Assembly (NCBI GenBank): GCA_035352895.1
Contig: DAOPYN010000005.1
Span: forward strand, 59,001-123,000
Source of the DNA: UBA5070 sp035352895
Lineage (GTDB): Bacteria; Fibrobacterota; Fibrobacteria; UBA5070
Direction of reading: 5' to 3'
Length of the DNA: 64,000 bases
Part shown: positions 9,800 to 17,603 of the stretch, one piece after another
How positions within the stretch are numbered: position 1 is the first letter of the stretch
Layout of the letters: each line of letters begins with the position of its first letter
Position numbers and translations under genes: made by a program
Notes under the pieces: model-generated
Database searches by the model: none
Told to the model about the DNA's origin: nothing
What the model saw: only the letters and a program-made list of their open reading frames with translations

Positions 9800-10246
9800 T
9801 CAGTCCGTCCCGCGCCGGGCCCGCTGGCGGTAGAGATAGTCCAGTCGATCGTGGAAGCCGATGCCGTCCTCGTCGGGGATGGCGCGGCTGACCAGGAATT
9901 CGCACGCCTCCACCGCCGGGTCCCAGATCTTGCGGTTCTGGAAGTAGGTGCAGAGAGCCCCGCAGATGGTGGCGAGGAACCTTTCGTGCATGCCCAGCCG
10001 CCGGCTGTGGTCGCGGAAGAACCCCAGAAGCGCCGTGGCCGCTTCCACGCGGTCGAGCTTGGATCTCGAATTGCGGATGTGGTGTTCCGCTTCCTCGATG
10101 AACTCGTGCACGCGTTCGATCTCGGCCGGGCTGCGCTCGCCGGAAGCCCAGGTGACGAAATCCGTCATCACGGCCGGGTCGTCCTTGGAAAGCCGCTTCA
10201 GGAAGTCGATCACCGGATCTGTGTGTTTGGCTGTCGCTTTGGCCAT
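9800..10246 (-). CDS. Hypothetical 148-residue helical protein
   Basis: The protein looks fully alpha-helical and soluble, with charged heptad-like segments (ERVHEFIEEAEHHIRNSRSKLDRVEAATALL is the clearest; key residues are spaced leucines and glutamates). No motif or family is recognised. Its start has a good Shine-Dalgarno (GGAG, 7 bases before the ATG) and lies 10 bases after the stop of the Ser/Thr kinase gene, so it is the last gene of a three-gene operon. It could be a kinase substrate or partner, but that is only positional. Confidence 0.5.
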   Translation of the reverse strand: MAKATAKHTDPVIDFLKRLSKDDPAVMTDFVTWASGERSPAEIERVHEFIEEAEHHIRNSRSKLDRVEAATALLGFFRDHSRRLGMHERFLATICGALCTYFQNRKIWDPAVEACEFLVSRAIPDEDGIGFHDRLDYLYRQRARRGTD

Positions 10247-10256
10247 GGGTTCTCCT

Positions 10257-11144
10257 TCAGGCCGCTTCCAGGGCGGCGAGCATCTCGCGGGCGTCGGAGA
10301 ATCTCCGGTCCCGCGAGGGCATGAGGGATCTGCGCAGGAACAGGTCCCAGGATTCGGGGATCTGGGGCTTGATCTCGCGTGCGGTGGCGGTGAACATGCG
10401 CGGATCCTGGGCCGCGCGGGTGCGGAAGATCTTTTCCGGACGTTCCACCTTCACGGGAAGATGTCCCAGGGTGAGTTCCAGGAGCACGCATCCCAGCGAG
10501 AAAAGGTCGGCGCGGCCGTCGAGCTCGTCGCCGCGCGCCTGCTCCGGCGACACGTACAGCGGCGATCCCAGGATGAACTGCTTTTCCGCTTCGTGGGTGA
10601 AGTAGTTGACGCTGGCCAGTCCGAAGTCCGTGATGACGGCGCGTCCCGTGTTGCCTGCCCAAAGGATGTTCTCCGGCTTGATGTCCCGGTGGACCACGCC
10701 TTGGTCGTGGGCGTGCGCCAGGGCTTGCAGCAGCTGCCTGGCCAGGGAGCGGATTTCCTCCAGGGGGATTTCCCGTTTGGAGGGGATGGGATGGCGCAGG
10801 CGGCGTCGCATCCAGTCGGCGATGGAGGGGCCTTCCAGCAACTGCATGGCAAACCAGATGCAGTCTTCCCGTTCGCCCTGACCGTAGACCGTGACGATGT
10901 TGGGGTGTTCCAGGTTGGCCGCCGTTTCGGCTTCCTGGAGGAAGCGCTCGGCGGTCACCAGGCGATCGAAGCGATCCTTCATGAGCACCTTCACGGCCAC
11001 CTGGCGCGAGAGGCCTTCCTGCCAAGCCGTGTACACGGCTCCCATGCTGCCCTTGCCGATGGGTTTGAGCAGGGTGAACGGGCCCAATCGTTCTCCCGAG
11101 GGGAGGATCGTCTTGGATGCCTGGATGGGTTCTGGCGTGCTCAC
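10257..11144 (-). CDS. Ser/Thr protein kinase (Hanks type)
   Basis: The 295-residue protein is a kinase domain with almost nothing else. It has the glycine loop GKGSMGAVY, the ATP lysine in VAVKVL, the catalytic loop VVHRDIKPENIL, the DFG motif (ITDFGLAS) and the APE-like segment VSPEQARG. No transmembrane helix or PASTA domain is present, so it is cytoplasmic. The GTG start overlaps the stop of the transglutaminase gene by 4 bases (GTGA), and a small helical protein follows. The kinase may phosphorylate or control these neighbours; substrates are unknown. Confidence 0.88.
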   Translation of the reverse strand: MSTPEPIQASKTILPSGERLGPFTLLKPIGKGSMGAVYTAWQEGLSRQVAVKVLMKDRFDRLVTAERFLQEAETAANLEHPNIVTVYGQGEREDCIWFAMQLLEGPSIADWMRRRLRHPIPSKREIPLEEIRSLARQLLQALAHAHDQGVVHRDIKPENILWAGNTGRAVITDFGLASVNYFTHEAEKQFILGSPLYVSPEQARGDELDGRADLFSLGCVLLELTLGHLPVKVERPEKIFRTRAAQDPRMFTATAREIKPQIPESWDLFLRRSLMPSRDRRFSDAREMLAALEAA

Positions 11145-12466
11145 GGTCGAAAAGGTATTCGTTCCAGCGGTTGGATCCGGATGGAGGAAAGGTTGAAGAT
11201 GGCGTTCTCCCCGTCGAAAGCGCCGTCCATCCGGGCGGGCGTGGCGAAGCGCAGGTACCCGGCGTCGGGAAAGGGCGACGACGAGGTGGGATCCCAGTCC
11301 TGCCAGCCCCGGGGAGTTTCCACGCTCACCCAGGCGTGGGCGAAGAAGCCGGAATTGTCGGGGGTGTTCCCGTTCAGCGCGATCACGCCGCGCACCACCT
11401 TGGCCCGGATGCCCAGTCGCCGCACCAGCGTGGAGTACACGATCGCGAAGGACTTGCAGTCCCCCCGGCCGTGCGACAGGATCTGCTCCGGGGTGCCGGG
11501 GAAGTAGGTGCGCTCGTAGTGGATGGCGCGGTTCACCAGCTGGTGCAGCGCCAGAAGTCGCAGGGAATCGGGGTAACGGAGGCTCTGATTCAGGAGGAGG
11601 TCGAGCTTGGGGCCATGGGCGGCTCGCGTGTCCAGGGTTCCGGTGGTGTCCTCCGGAGGAGGAACCGGTCCGTTGCGGACCACCACTTCCAGCTCCAGCG
11701 GGCCATTTTCCTTCACCACCTGGCGCTCTCCCAGGGACAGCCGTTCGGGAGGGAGGGGACTCCTCAGGGTGAGGGTCCACACGGCGGAATCCAGAGGACG
11801 CTCGGCGATCCCGGCGGTGCTGCCCATGATCTTTCCCGTGCCCACGTCGTCCATGCGCATCCTCGCGAGGTCCGGCAGGTCCTTGCCGCTTTGCACCAAG
11901 AGGGAGAGCAGGTACAGCGGAAGGATCCAGATCCACCGCAGCGCCTTGGAACGGCGCGACAGCGGCAGGTACGGCCCCAGAGCCCAGCAGACCGCCCCGG
12001 CCCACAGCAGCGGACGGACGAGCATCAGGAGGATGGTGGTTCCCATCCCCATCTGGAGGAAGCACAAGGGGAAGGTCCACAGGTACCAGAAGCTCGCTCC
12101 CATGGCCAGGCGCACGGCGGTGGAGAAGCGATCGGGGAGCTTCTCCTCCGGAATCAGCACAGCCAGGACCAAGGGTGGTACGATCAGGCCCAGCAATCCG
12201 AAGAAATGGGACCATGCCAGGTACGACATGCTGAAATTCATCTCGATTCCGGCGGGGAGCGGCTCCAGCCAGGCCAATGCCTGGATGGCGATCCACCACG
12301 GGAGGGCCACGAGGAACGGAAAGGCTTCCCGGGAGAGGTAGCGGGATGGGGAGAGGATCCACAGAGGAGACCTCAATGCCGCCTGGAGAACGACTTGGGA
12401 TTGCGGCCGAGGCTGGGTGGGAGTGCGGACCCAGAATGGCGACCAGATAGGCTTATCTTTGTTCAC
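11141..12466 (-). CDS. Membrane protein with transglutaminase-like domain
   Basis: The 441-residue protein has about five hydrophobic helices in its first 220 residues. After a linker comes a transglutaminase-like cysteine-protease fold with the triad Cys (GRGDCKSFA), His (FFAHAWVSV) and Asp (WQDWDPTSS). Proteins of this fold cleave or crosslink peptides, often at the cell envelope. The catalytic half should face the outside, but topology cannot be proven from sequence. GTG start; no Shine-Dalgarno. It is the first gene of an operon with the Ser/Thr kinase. The divergent neighbour's promoter box lies inside this gene's first codons. Confidence 0.75.
   Translation of the reverse strand: MNKDKPIWSPFWVRTPTQPRPQSQVVLQAALRSPLWILSPSRYLSREAFPFLVALPWWIAIQALAWLEPLPAGIEMNFSMSYLAWSHFFGLLGLIVPPLVLAVLIPEEKLPDRFSTAVRLAMGASFWYLWTFPLCFLQMGMGTTILLMLVRPLLWAGAVCWALGPYLPLSRRSKALRWIWILPLYLLSLLVQSGKDLPDLARMRMDDVGTGKIMGSTAGIAERPLDSAVWTLTLRSPLPPERLSLGERQVVKENGPLELEVVVRNGPVPPPEDTTGTLDTRAAHGPKLDLLLNQSLRYPDSLRLLALHQLVNRAIHYERTYFPGTPEQILSHGRGDCKSFAIVYSTLVRRLGIRAKVVRGVIALNGNTPDNSGFFAHAWVSVETPRGWQDWDPTSSSPFPDAGYLRFATPARMDGAFDGENAIFNLSSIRIQPLERIPFRP
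12454..12461 (+). promoter_or_regulatory. TAnnTTTG promoter box for the 12511 gene
   Basis: TATCTTTG lies about 50 bases before the start of the downstream gene, which unlike most others here has a Shine-Dalgarno sequence (GGAGGA, 12499-12504) and a real leader. Confidence 0.45.
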
Positions 12467-12510
12467 GATCGCAGATTAGAAACTGCAAAGCGAGGTTTGG
12501 AGGAATGGCG

Positions 12511-14688
12511 ATGTCGGAGCCCCAGAGCGGCATCGAGAACACAGCGAGGATCGACCGCAAGGAGGCCGAATTCCTGGTCAGGGGGTGGAACCTCCTGTTC
12601 AATCGTTGTTTCTCCTACGCCTTCGACCATCCCCTGGTCCAGGAGACCATCCCTCGCGTTTGGGAGCTGTTCCAGACCGCCATCGGCCGCTGCGGAGGAC
12701 TGAACATCCAGCTTCTGGAAGCGATGTTCTTCGTGGACGGCGCCGACGTCATGTACCAGCCCAACAACAGGCGCATCGCCGACCACCTGCGGCGGTTCAA
12801 GGTGGAATCGCTTTCCCTGGCATCGGGGTTCTCCAGCCGCGACTTCTCCGTCCTCATCGACGCCAGCTCCCTCACCCACCCGGACGCGAACTCCTTCCTG
12901 AGATACTTCGTGAGTCATGGCGGGCAGTGCCTGGAGGTCAACCAGGTCTCGCTTCGGGCCTTGCGCGGCGACCAGGTCGCCTCGTCCCCATCCGCCTCCG
13001 CTTCCGGTGGAGGGGGCAGCGGGATGTTCTCCGCCCTCAACGCCTCCTCCGGGGGCGAGGAGAGATTCGAGGATATCGTATTGCGCGCCATGGTGGGACG
13101 CCTGACCGCCCAGGAGCTGGAGGGGAACGTCGCCCTGGTGCAGATGCTCGCCGATCCCCAGGCCTTGGGGCGCGCGGCCGTGGACGGCACCAAGGGCATG
13201 GCCCCTTCCAGCCGACCCGAAGGCGTGGGGCAGATGGTCATGAACGTGCTCTCGCACTTCGCCACTTCGCAGGCCAAGCAGGGCTTCACGGTGGAAGAAC
13301 TGCTGGCCGGCATCTACGCGATGCGTTCGGAGATGATGGGGTTGGTGAAGTCCCAGCAGGCATTGGAACAGGGACTGGTGGAAGAGGATGTGGAAGCGGC
13401 CACCGACACCGCCTTCGATCAGACCGTCTGCAAGATCATCCTGGACGAATACCGCCAGTCCAAGGGAAATGCCCGGCGGGTGGCCCATGTGCTGGGTCGG
13501 GTGGTCCCGGGCAAGAAGGAACTGCGACGGATCCTGCCCAAGCTCAAGGACGCGTTCATCGCCAGCGGCTCCACGATTCCGGAGTGGTATGGGCTGGTCA
13601 AGGAACTCTCCACCGCTCTGCAGGGCGAGAAAGCACTGGAAGACCTGGTCCTGGCGGCTTCCGAGATGGGGGTCGGCTCCGACGAGGTCGTGGCCGAACT
13701 CCGCAAGGATCCGCGATCGGCGGCCAAGCTCCTGGTGGTGGCCGCCGAAATCCGTCGCGCCGGCGGCGATCCTGGATCGGACGCATCCATCCAGGCGCTC
13801 CTGGAAGCGGTGGATCGCACCGGCGATCTCCTGGTGGAGGGGGCCCAGGCCGGTTCCGACCAGGCGATGGAGGCCGTGCGGTCGTACGGCAAGCTCCAGT
13901 CGGAGATTCGCCAGGAATTGTCCACCAAGGACATGGCTCCCGAGCTCCGCGCCAACATCATGCGCAAGCTGGACCTGCGCTCGCAGCGGACCCTGCAGGA
14001 CCTCAAGGCGCGCGTGTTGGCCCAGCAACTGCAGGACGGAGCCTCCAGCCTGGACGCCAAGGTGGCCACCATGGGCGAGCTGGTGCGCGACGAGGGGGAG
14101 ATCGACGGACTCCTGGAGCTTGCCATGCAGATGGTGGGCGGCGACGACCTGGCTCGACAGGTGGCCGCCCAGATCTCCGAACGCGTGCGCTACCGGATCG
14201 CCGAGGAGCGCGAACGCGCCGCCTCCCGCGAACTCCCGCACGGCGTGTACCCCAAGGCGGTGACGGAATTCTTCCTCCGCTACGAATCGCGCCGGGCCAC
14301 CCGCTACGGGGTCCCCTTCTCCGCGCTCCTGATCTCGTTCCAGGGGCTTCCGGAAGACCGCGAAGCGGTGGAGGCCCATGGGCAGGCGCTGCGCGGATTG
14401 TTCAACATCCTGGCCGGCGATCTGCGCACGGTGCTGCGCGACGTGGACTTCGTGGGGAGCCTGGGCTTCAACCGGCTCCTGGTGGTGCTTCCCATGACGG
14501 TCGAGGACGGACTGGACATGGTGCTTCGCAAGATCCGCGAGCGACTGGCGCGCGAGCTGGCGCTTCCCGACGGGTCCAGGGCCTGGGTCCGTCCGCGATT
14601 GGGCTGGGCCAGCTTCGACCATGCGGAGCAGGATGGCTTGAAGGAAATCATGTCGAAACTATCGCAGAAATGGCAGGAGGACATCTGA
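12511..14688 (+). CDS. Large protein with degenerate GGDEF-like C-terminal domain
   Basis: The protein has 725 residues. The N-terminal part is helical, then comes a Gly/Ser-rich linker (about 150-175) and a long helical middle. The C-terminal 150 residues look like a GGDEF-type nucleotide cyclase fold (FFLRYESRRATRYGVPFSALLI, DVDFVGSLGFNRLLVVLPMT), but the GGDEF signature is replaced by GSLGFNRL, so no diguanylate cyclase activity is expected. The ATG at 12511 is chosen because GGAGGA ends 6 bases before it; the ATG at 12505 touches it. The STAS gene starts on the stop codon, so this is the head of a three-gene operon. A scaffold or sensor role is inferred. Confidence 0.65.
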   Translation: MSEPQSGIENTARIDRKEAEFLVRGWNLLFNRCFSYAFDHPLVQETIPRVWELFQTAIGRCGGLNIQLLEAMFFVDGADVMYQPNNRRIADHLRRFKVESLSLASGFSSRDFSVLIDASSLTHPDANSFLRYFVSHGGQCLEVNQVSLRALRGDQVASSPSASASGGGGSGMFSALNASSGGEERFEDIVLRAMVGRLTAQELEGNVALVQMLADPQALGRAAVDGTKGMAPSSRPEGVGQMVMNVLSHFATSQAKQGFTVEELLAGIYAMRSEMMGLVKSQQALEQGLVEEDVEAATDTAFDQTVCKIILDEYRQSKGNARRVAHVLGRVVPGKKELRRILPKLKDAFIASGSTIPEWYGLVKELSTALQGEKALEDLVLAASEMGVGSDEVVAELRKDPRSAAKLLVVAAEIRRAGGDPGSDASIQALLEAVDRTGDLLVEGAQAGSDQAMEAVRSYGKLQSEIRQELSTKDMAPELRANIMRKLDLRSQRTLQDLKARVLAQQLQDGASSLDAKVATMGELVRDEGEIDGLLELAMQMVGGDDLARQVAAQISERVRYRIAEERERAASRELPHGVYPKAVTEFFLRYESRRATRYGVPFSALLISFQGLPEDREAVEAHGQALRGLFNILAGDLRTVLRDVDFVGSLGFNRLLVVLPMTVEDGLDMVLRKIRERLARELALPDGSRAWVRPRLGWASFDHAEQDGLKEIMSKLSQKWQEDI

Positions 14689-15038
14689 TGGCGGGATTCG
14701 TCTGGAAAGTGGAGCGGCCCCGCAAGGGACTTCTGGTGCTCACCCTGGAGGGGGAGATGTCCCTCGGAGCGCGGGAGTCGATGCGCGAGGCCTTCGAGTC
14801 CCTCGTCTCCGCCCCGGAGCGGTCGGCGGTGGTGGACTTCACCAAGGTGCGGCTGGTCTCGTCCGGAGCCATCGGCGAACTCGTCCGTTGCCAGTCGCGG
14901 CTTTCCGCGCAGAGCCGTTCCCTGAACATGGTCTGTCCCCCCGGCGACGTGCTGGAGACCCTGATGGTCGCCGACATGCACCGGCTCATCCCACTCCACT
15001 CCGACCTCTCCTCCATCTCCAAAGGACTCGACTCGTGA
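14688..15038 (+). CDS. STAS-domain protein (anti-anti-sigma type)
   Basis: The 116-residue protein is a single STAS domain: a beta strand with EGEMSLGARESMREAF, then VVDFTKVRLVSSGAIGELVR, where the serine pair before AIGEL is at the position phosphorylated in SpoIIAA/RsbV-type antagonists. Such proteins release partner kinases or sigma factors in phosphorylation-controlled switches. No RsbW-like kinase is adjacent. It begins on the last base of the preceding stop and its stop overlaps the GTG of the sugar kinase, so all three are co-translated. Regulation of the neighbouring degenerate cyclase protein is one possibility. Confidence 0.8.
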   Translation: MAGFVWKVERPRKGLLVLTLEGEMSLGARESMREAFESLVSAPERSAVVDFTKVRLVSSGAIGELVRCQSRLSAQSRSLNMVCPPGDVLETLMVADMHRLIPLHSDLSSISKGLDS

Positions 15039-16174
15039 AGGATCGTCTGCTCGCCGCCCGCAAGGGCCTCCTGGACGCCAAGGACAAGCTCGCCAAGACC
15101 AGGGCCACCATCGGTTTCGACGGTTTCCTGGACGAGATCATCAACGCCGTCGACGTCCGCTCCGACAAGGACAACTACGTCGCCATCCCCACCATCGAGG
15201 CGCTGGGCAAGCGGATCCTCTCGGCGGCCGGCAAGAGCGCGAACATCGAGCTGGTCCCCCTGCAGCAGAAGCTGGGCGGCAACGGTCCCCTGATGGCTTC
15301 GGCCCTGGGCTCGCTGGGCCCCCGGATCGTGTGCGTGGGCTTGATGGGCAAGCCCCTCCACGCGGTCTTCGAGAAGCTCGCCAAGGATCTTCCCAACATC
15401 GAGATGATCTCGGCGGGCGATCCCGGTTACACCCAGGCCCTGGAATTCACCGACGGCAAGCTCATGCTGGGCAAGCCCGGCACCATGCGCGACATGAACT
15501 GGCCCAATCTGGTGGCCGCCCTGGGCTCCCGACGCGACGAAGTCCTCTTCGGTGGACAGCTTCTGGCATGCACCAACTGGACCCAGCTCACCGAGATGAC
15601 TCCGCTCCTGGTGGAGATGGAGAAGGTCCTGCCGGTCTCGCCCGACCTCACCATCTTCTTCGACCTGGCCGATCCCGAGAAGCGTCCCAAGCAGGATCTG
15701 CTGGAAGTGCTCCAGCTGATGGGCAAGCTGCAGAAGAAGGCCAAGGTGGTCCTGGGCGTGAACCTGCGCGAAGCCGAGCAGGTCTCCGCCGTGCTGGGCA
15801 TCACCGAGGTTCCCGAGGATTCCGTGGAGGGCGGCAAGGTCGCTTCCCGCCGCATCGCCGAGAAGATGGGCATCCACGGCGTGGTGATCCACATGGTCGC
15901 CTACGCTTCCGCCTTCCTGGGCGGGGTCTCGGCGGGCGTTCCGGGTCCCTTCTGCGCCAAGCCCGTGCTCACCACCGGTGCCGGCGACCACTTCAACGGT
16001 GGATTCGCCGGAGGGTATCTCGCGGGATTGCCGCTGGAGCAGTGCCTCTGGACCGGCGTGTGCACTTCCGGCACCTACGTGCGCATCGGCCGCAGTCCCA
16101 CCTTCTCCGAACTCGCCCAGTTCGAGCAGGATTGGGCCGATGGCAAGCTCGCGGATTGCCCGCCGCCCAAGTGA
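15035..16174 (+). CDS. PfkB-family carbohydrate kinase
   Basis: The 379-residue protein has the ribokinase-like fold signatures: an N-terminal KTRATIGFDGFLDE strand, the sugar-binding LGGNGPLMASALGSLG region, and the catalytic loop TTGAGDHFNGGFAGGYL (GAGD at 315-318) with the base aspartate. It is longer than ribokinase or fructokinase (about 310). The sugar cannot be assigned. GTG start overlaps the STAS stop (GTGA). Pairing of a sugar kinase with STAS and cyclase-like proteins is unusual and may mean sugar-linked signalling. A strong terminator follows. Confidence 0.8.
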   Translation: MKDRLLAARKGLLDAKDKLAKTRATIGFDGFLDEIINAVDVRSDKDNYVAIPTIEALGKRILSAAGKSANIELVPLQQKLGGNGPLMASALGSLGPRIVCVGLMGKPLHAVFEKLAKDLPNIEMISAGDPGYTQALEFTDGKLMLGKPGTMRDMNWPNLVAALGSRRDEVLFGGQLLACTNWTQLTEMTPLLVEMEKVLPVSPDLTIFFDLADPEKRPKQDLLEVLQLMGKLQKKAKVVLGVNLREAEQVSAVLGITEVPEDSVEGGKVASRRIAEKMGIHGVVIHMVAYASAFLGGVSAGVPGPFCAKPVLTTGAGDHFNGGFAGGYLAGLPLEQCLWTGVCTSGTYVRIGRSPTFSELAQFEQDWADGKLADCPPPK

Positions 16175-16209
16175 GCCGCAAGCGGAAGACCTGAGCCCCG
16201 AGGGGCCGA

Positions 16210-16249
16210 AGCCCTCCCGACCCCGAAGTGGTCGTGAGGGCTTTTTTTG
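16210..16249 (+). terminator. Rho-independent terminator after the PfkB operon
   Basis: AGCCCTC and GAGGGCT plus an inner CGACC/GGTCG form a stem of about 12 pairs followed by seven T. It closes the 12511-16174 operon. Confidence 0.85.
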
Positions 16250-16359
16250 TCGTTTCCGGAACGGATTCGAGTGACACTGCGGCGGAAATTGTGAAAATTG
16301 GTCGCAAGCGATTTCCCACGATGTCAAATTTCTGGCCGGGTCTGCTTGAATAGCGAATC

Positions 16360-16375
16360 TGGCACGGGATTGGCA
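16360..16375 (+). promoter_or_regulatory. Near-consensus sigma-54 promoter
   Basis: TGGCACGGGATTGGCA has GG at 16361-16362 and GC at 16373-16374 with exact 12-base spacing, and matches the consensus TGGCACG-N4-TTGCA except one base. The start would be near 16386, about 45 bases before the GTG at 16431. Upstream sequence (16290-16340) has AT-rich inverted segments suitable for an enhancer-binding protein. The GAF activator encoded at 7484 is the only one in the window. Confidence 0.75.
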
Positions 16376-16430
16376 AAAGGGGTATCCAGGCGAAACGCCG
16401 ATTCGATCACACCATATCCTGGAGGAATCC

Positions 16431-17123
16431 GTGAAGCACCTCAATACCCGCTTGGCCGTTCTTGGAACTCTCGCGCTGGGCTTGGCCACCCATGTTTCCG
16501 CATGGGACGAATACGCTCCGGTTTCCAAGGGCAAGATGGAAGTCGACCTGATGGCCTCCTACAACCTTTCCCCCAGCGCGGGCGGATTCTCGCCGTCCTT
16601 GCAGGTGAAGTACGGCTTCATGGAAGGTCTGGACGTGGAGCTTTCCGAAGCCCTGGCCACCGATCCCGAATTCGGAGCCGGGCAACCCAACCTGGCCGTC
16701 AAGTACGGCCACCCCTCCGGATTCGGCGGGTTCGTCGGCGTCGATCTGCCGGTGGCTTCCGAGAAGGTGTCCGCCGACCCCGCCACCGTCCTCTACGTGG
16801 CCGCCCAGTACCTCAAGACCTTCGACAAGGTTCTGCTGTCCGACTGGCTTCTGTACTCCCGTTCCCTGGAATCGGGTGCGGTTGGGGTGGTGGACCTCTA
16901 CGTGAAGCCCCAGTACAATGTCAACGACAAGGTGGGGCCTTACCTCGGTCTGGATTTCAAAGCCGACGAGAAGTTCGATCTCTACACCATCACCGCCAAG
17001 CCTGGAATCAACTACGTGATCAATGGCACCTACAGCGCCGAGGCCAACGTGGGCATCGCCAAGACCAAGGATGTGGATGACATCGCCGTGGCCGCCTACC
17101 TGGGCTTCTACGGCGTGTTCTAG
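16431..17123 (+). CDS. Exported beta-barrel-like outer membrane protein
   Basis: The 230-residue protein has a typical signal peptide with cleavage after HVSA, then alternating hydrophobic/polar strands ending in an aromatic residue (AAYLGFYGVF), as expected for a small outer-membrane beta-barrel. No ligand can be named. The GTG start has a Shine-Dalgarno GGAGGA (16421-16426). It is controlled by the near-consensus sigma-54 promoter upstream, so expression probably depends on nitrogen, carbon or another regulated signal. Terminators flank it on both sides, so it is monocistronic. Confidence 0.7.
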   Translation: MKHLNTRLAVLGTLALGLATHVSAWDEYAPVSKGKMEVDLMASYNLSPSAGGFSPSLQVKYGFMEGLDVELSEALATDPEFGAGQPNLAVKYGHPSGFGGFVGVDLPVASEKVSADPATVLYVAAQYLKTFDKVLLSDWLLYSRSLESGAVGVVDLYVKPQYNVNDKVGPYLGLDFKADEKFDLYTITAKPGINYVINGTYSAEANVGIAKTKDVDDIAVAAYLGFYGVF

Positions 17124-17190
17124 GGATTTCCGGGGATTTTCCCCGGAAGCAGGCTTCCGCAAGCTTGTGCGCTTCGTTTGCGGAAGTCTT

Positions 17191-17226
17191 GGCCCCGTCG
17201 CGCCGACAATGCGCGACGGGGCCTTT
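17191..17226 (+). terminator. Rho-independent terminator
   Basis: GGCCCCGTCGCG and CGCGACGGGGCC form a 12-base GC stem followed by TTTT. It ends the transcript of the exported barrel gene. Confidence 0.8.
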
Positions 17227-17252
17227 TCGCTTTGCGACGGGATCGCCGCGGT

Positions 17253-17260
17253 TATCTTTC
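17253..17260 (+). promoter_or_regulatory. TAnnTTTC promoter box for ppnP
   Basis: TATCTTTC lies about 50 bases before the ATG of ppnP, just after a terminator, so it is the likely promoter of the ppnP-trhP unit. Confidence 0.4.
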
Positions 17261-17310
17261 CCGCCTTTCCTGGCGAGACCCACCCACCATTCCAACAAGG
17301 ACAATCGACG

Positions 17311-17598
17311 ATGTCGGTCAAGGTCAACGAGTACTTCGAAGGCAAGGTCAAATCCCTCTCCGTGGAGAATTCCGCGGGCAAGCAGACCGTGGGCGTGATG
17401 GTGGCCGGCGAATACGAGTTCGGCACGGGTTCGGCCGAGGAGATGACCCTGGTCTCGGGCAAGTGGGAGCTGCAAATTCCCGGCGTGGCCGGCGGATTCA
17501 AGTCCTATGCGGTTGGGCAGACCGCCAACATCCCGGCCAACAGCAAGTTCCAGCTGAAGATCCTGGAGACCAGCGCCTACCTCTGCCGGTTCGAGTGA
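17311..17598 (+). CDS. ppnP: Pyrimidine/purine nucleoside phosphorylase PpnP
   Basis: PpnP (YaiE family) is a small cupin-fold enzyme that splits nucleosides into base and ribose-1-phosphate. The 95-residue protein matches the family length and pattern: NEYFEGKVKSL at the start, TVGVMVAGEYEFGTGSAEEMTLVSG in the middle, and FKLKILE-type sequence (FQLKILETSAYLCRF) at the end. It is the first gene of a unit with trhP, whose start is 5 bases beyond this stop. Confidence 0.85.
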   Translation: MSVKVNEYFEGKVKSLSVENSAGKQTVGVMVAGEYEFGTGSAEEMTLVSGKWELQIPGVAGGFKSYAVGQTANIPANSKFQLKILETSAYLCRFE

Positions 17599-17603
17599 CT
17601 TCC

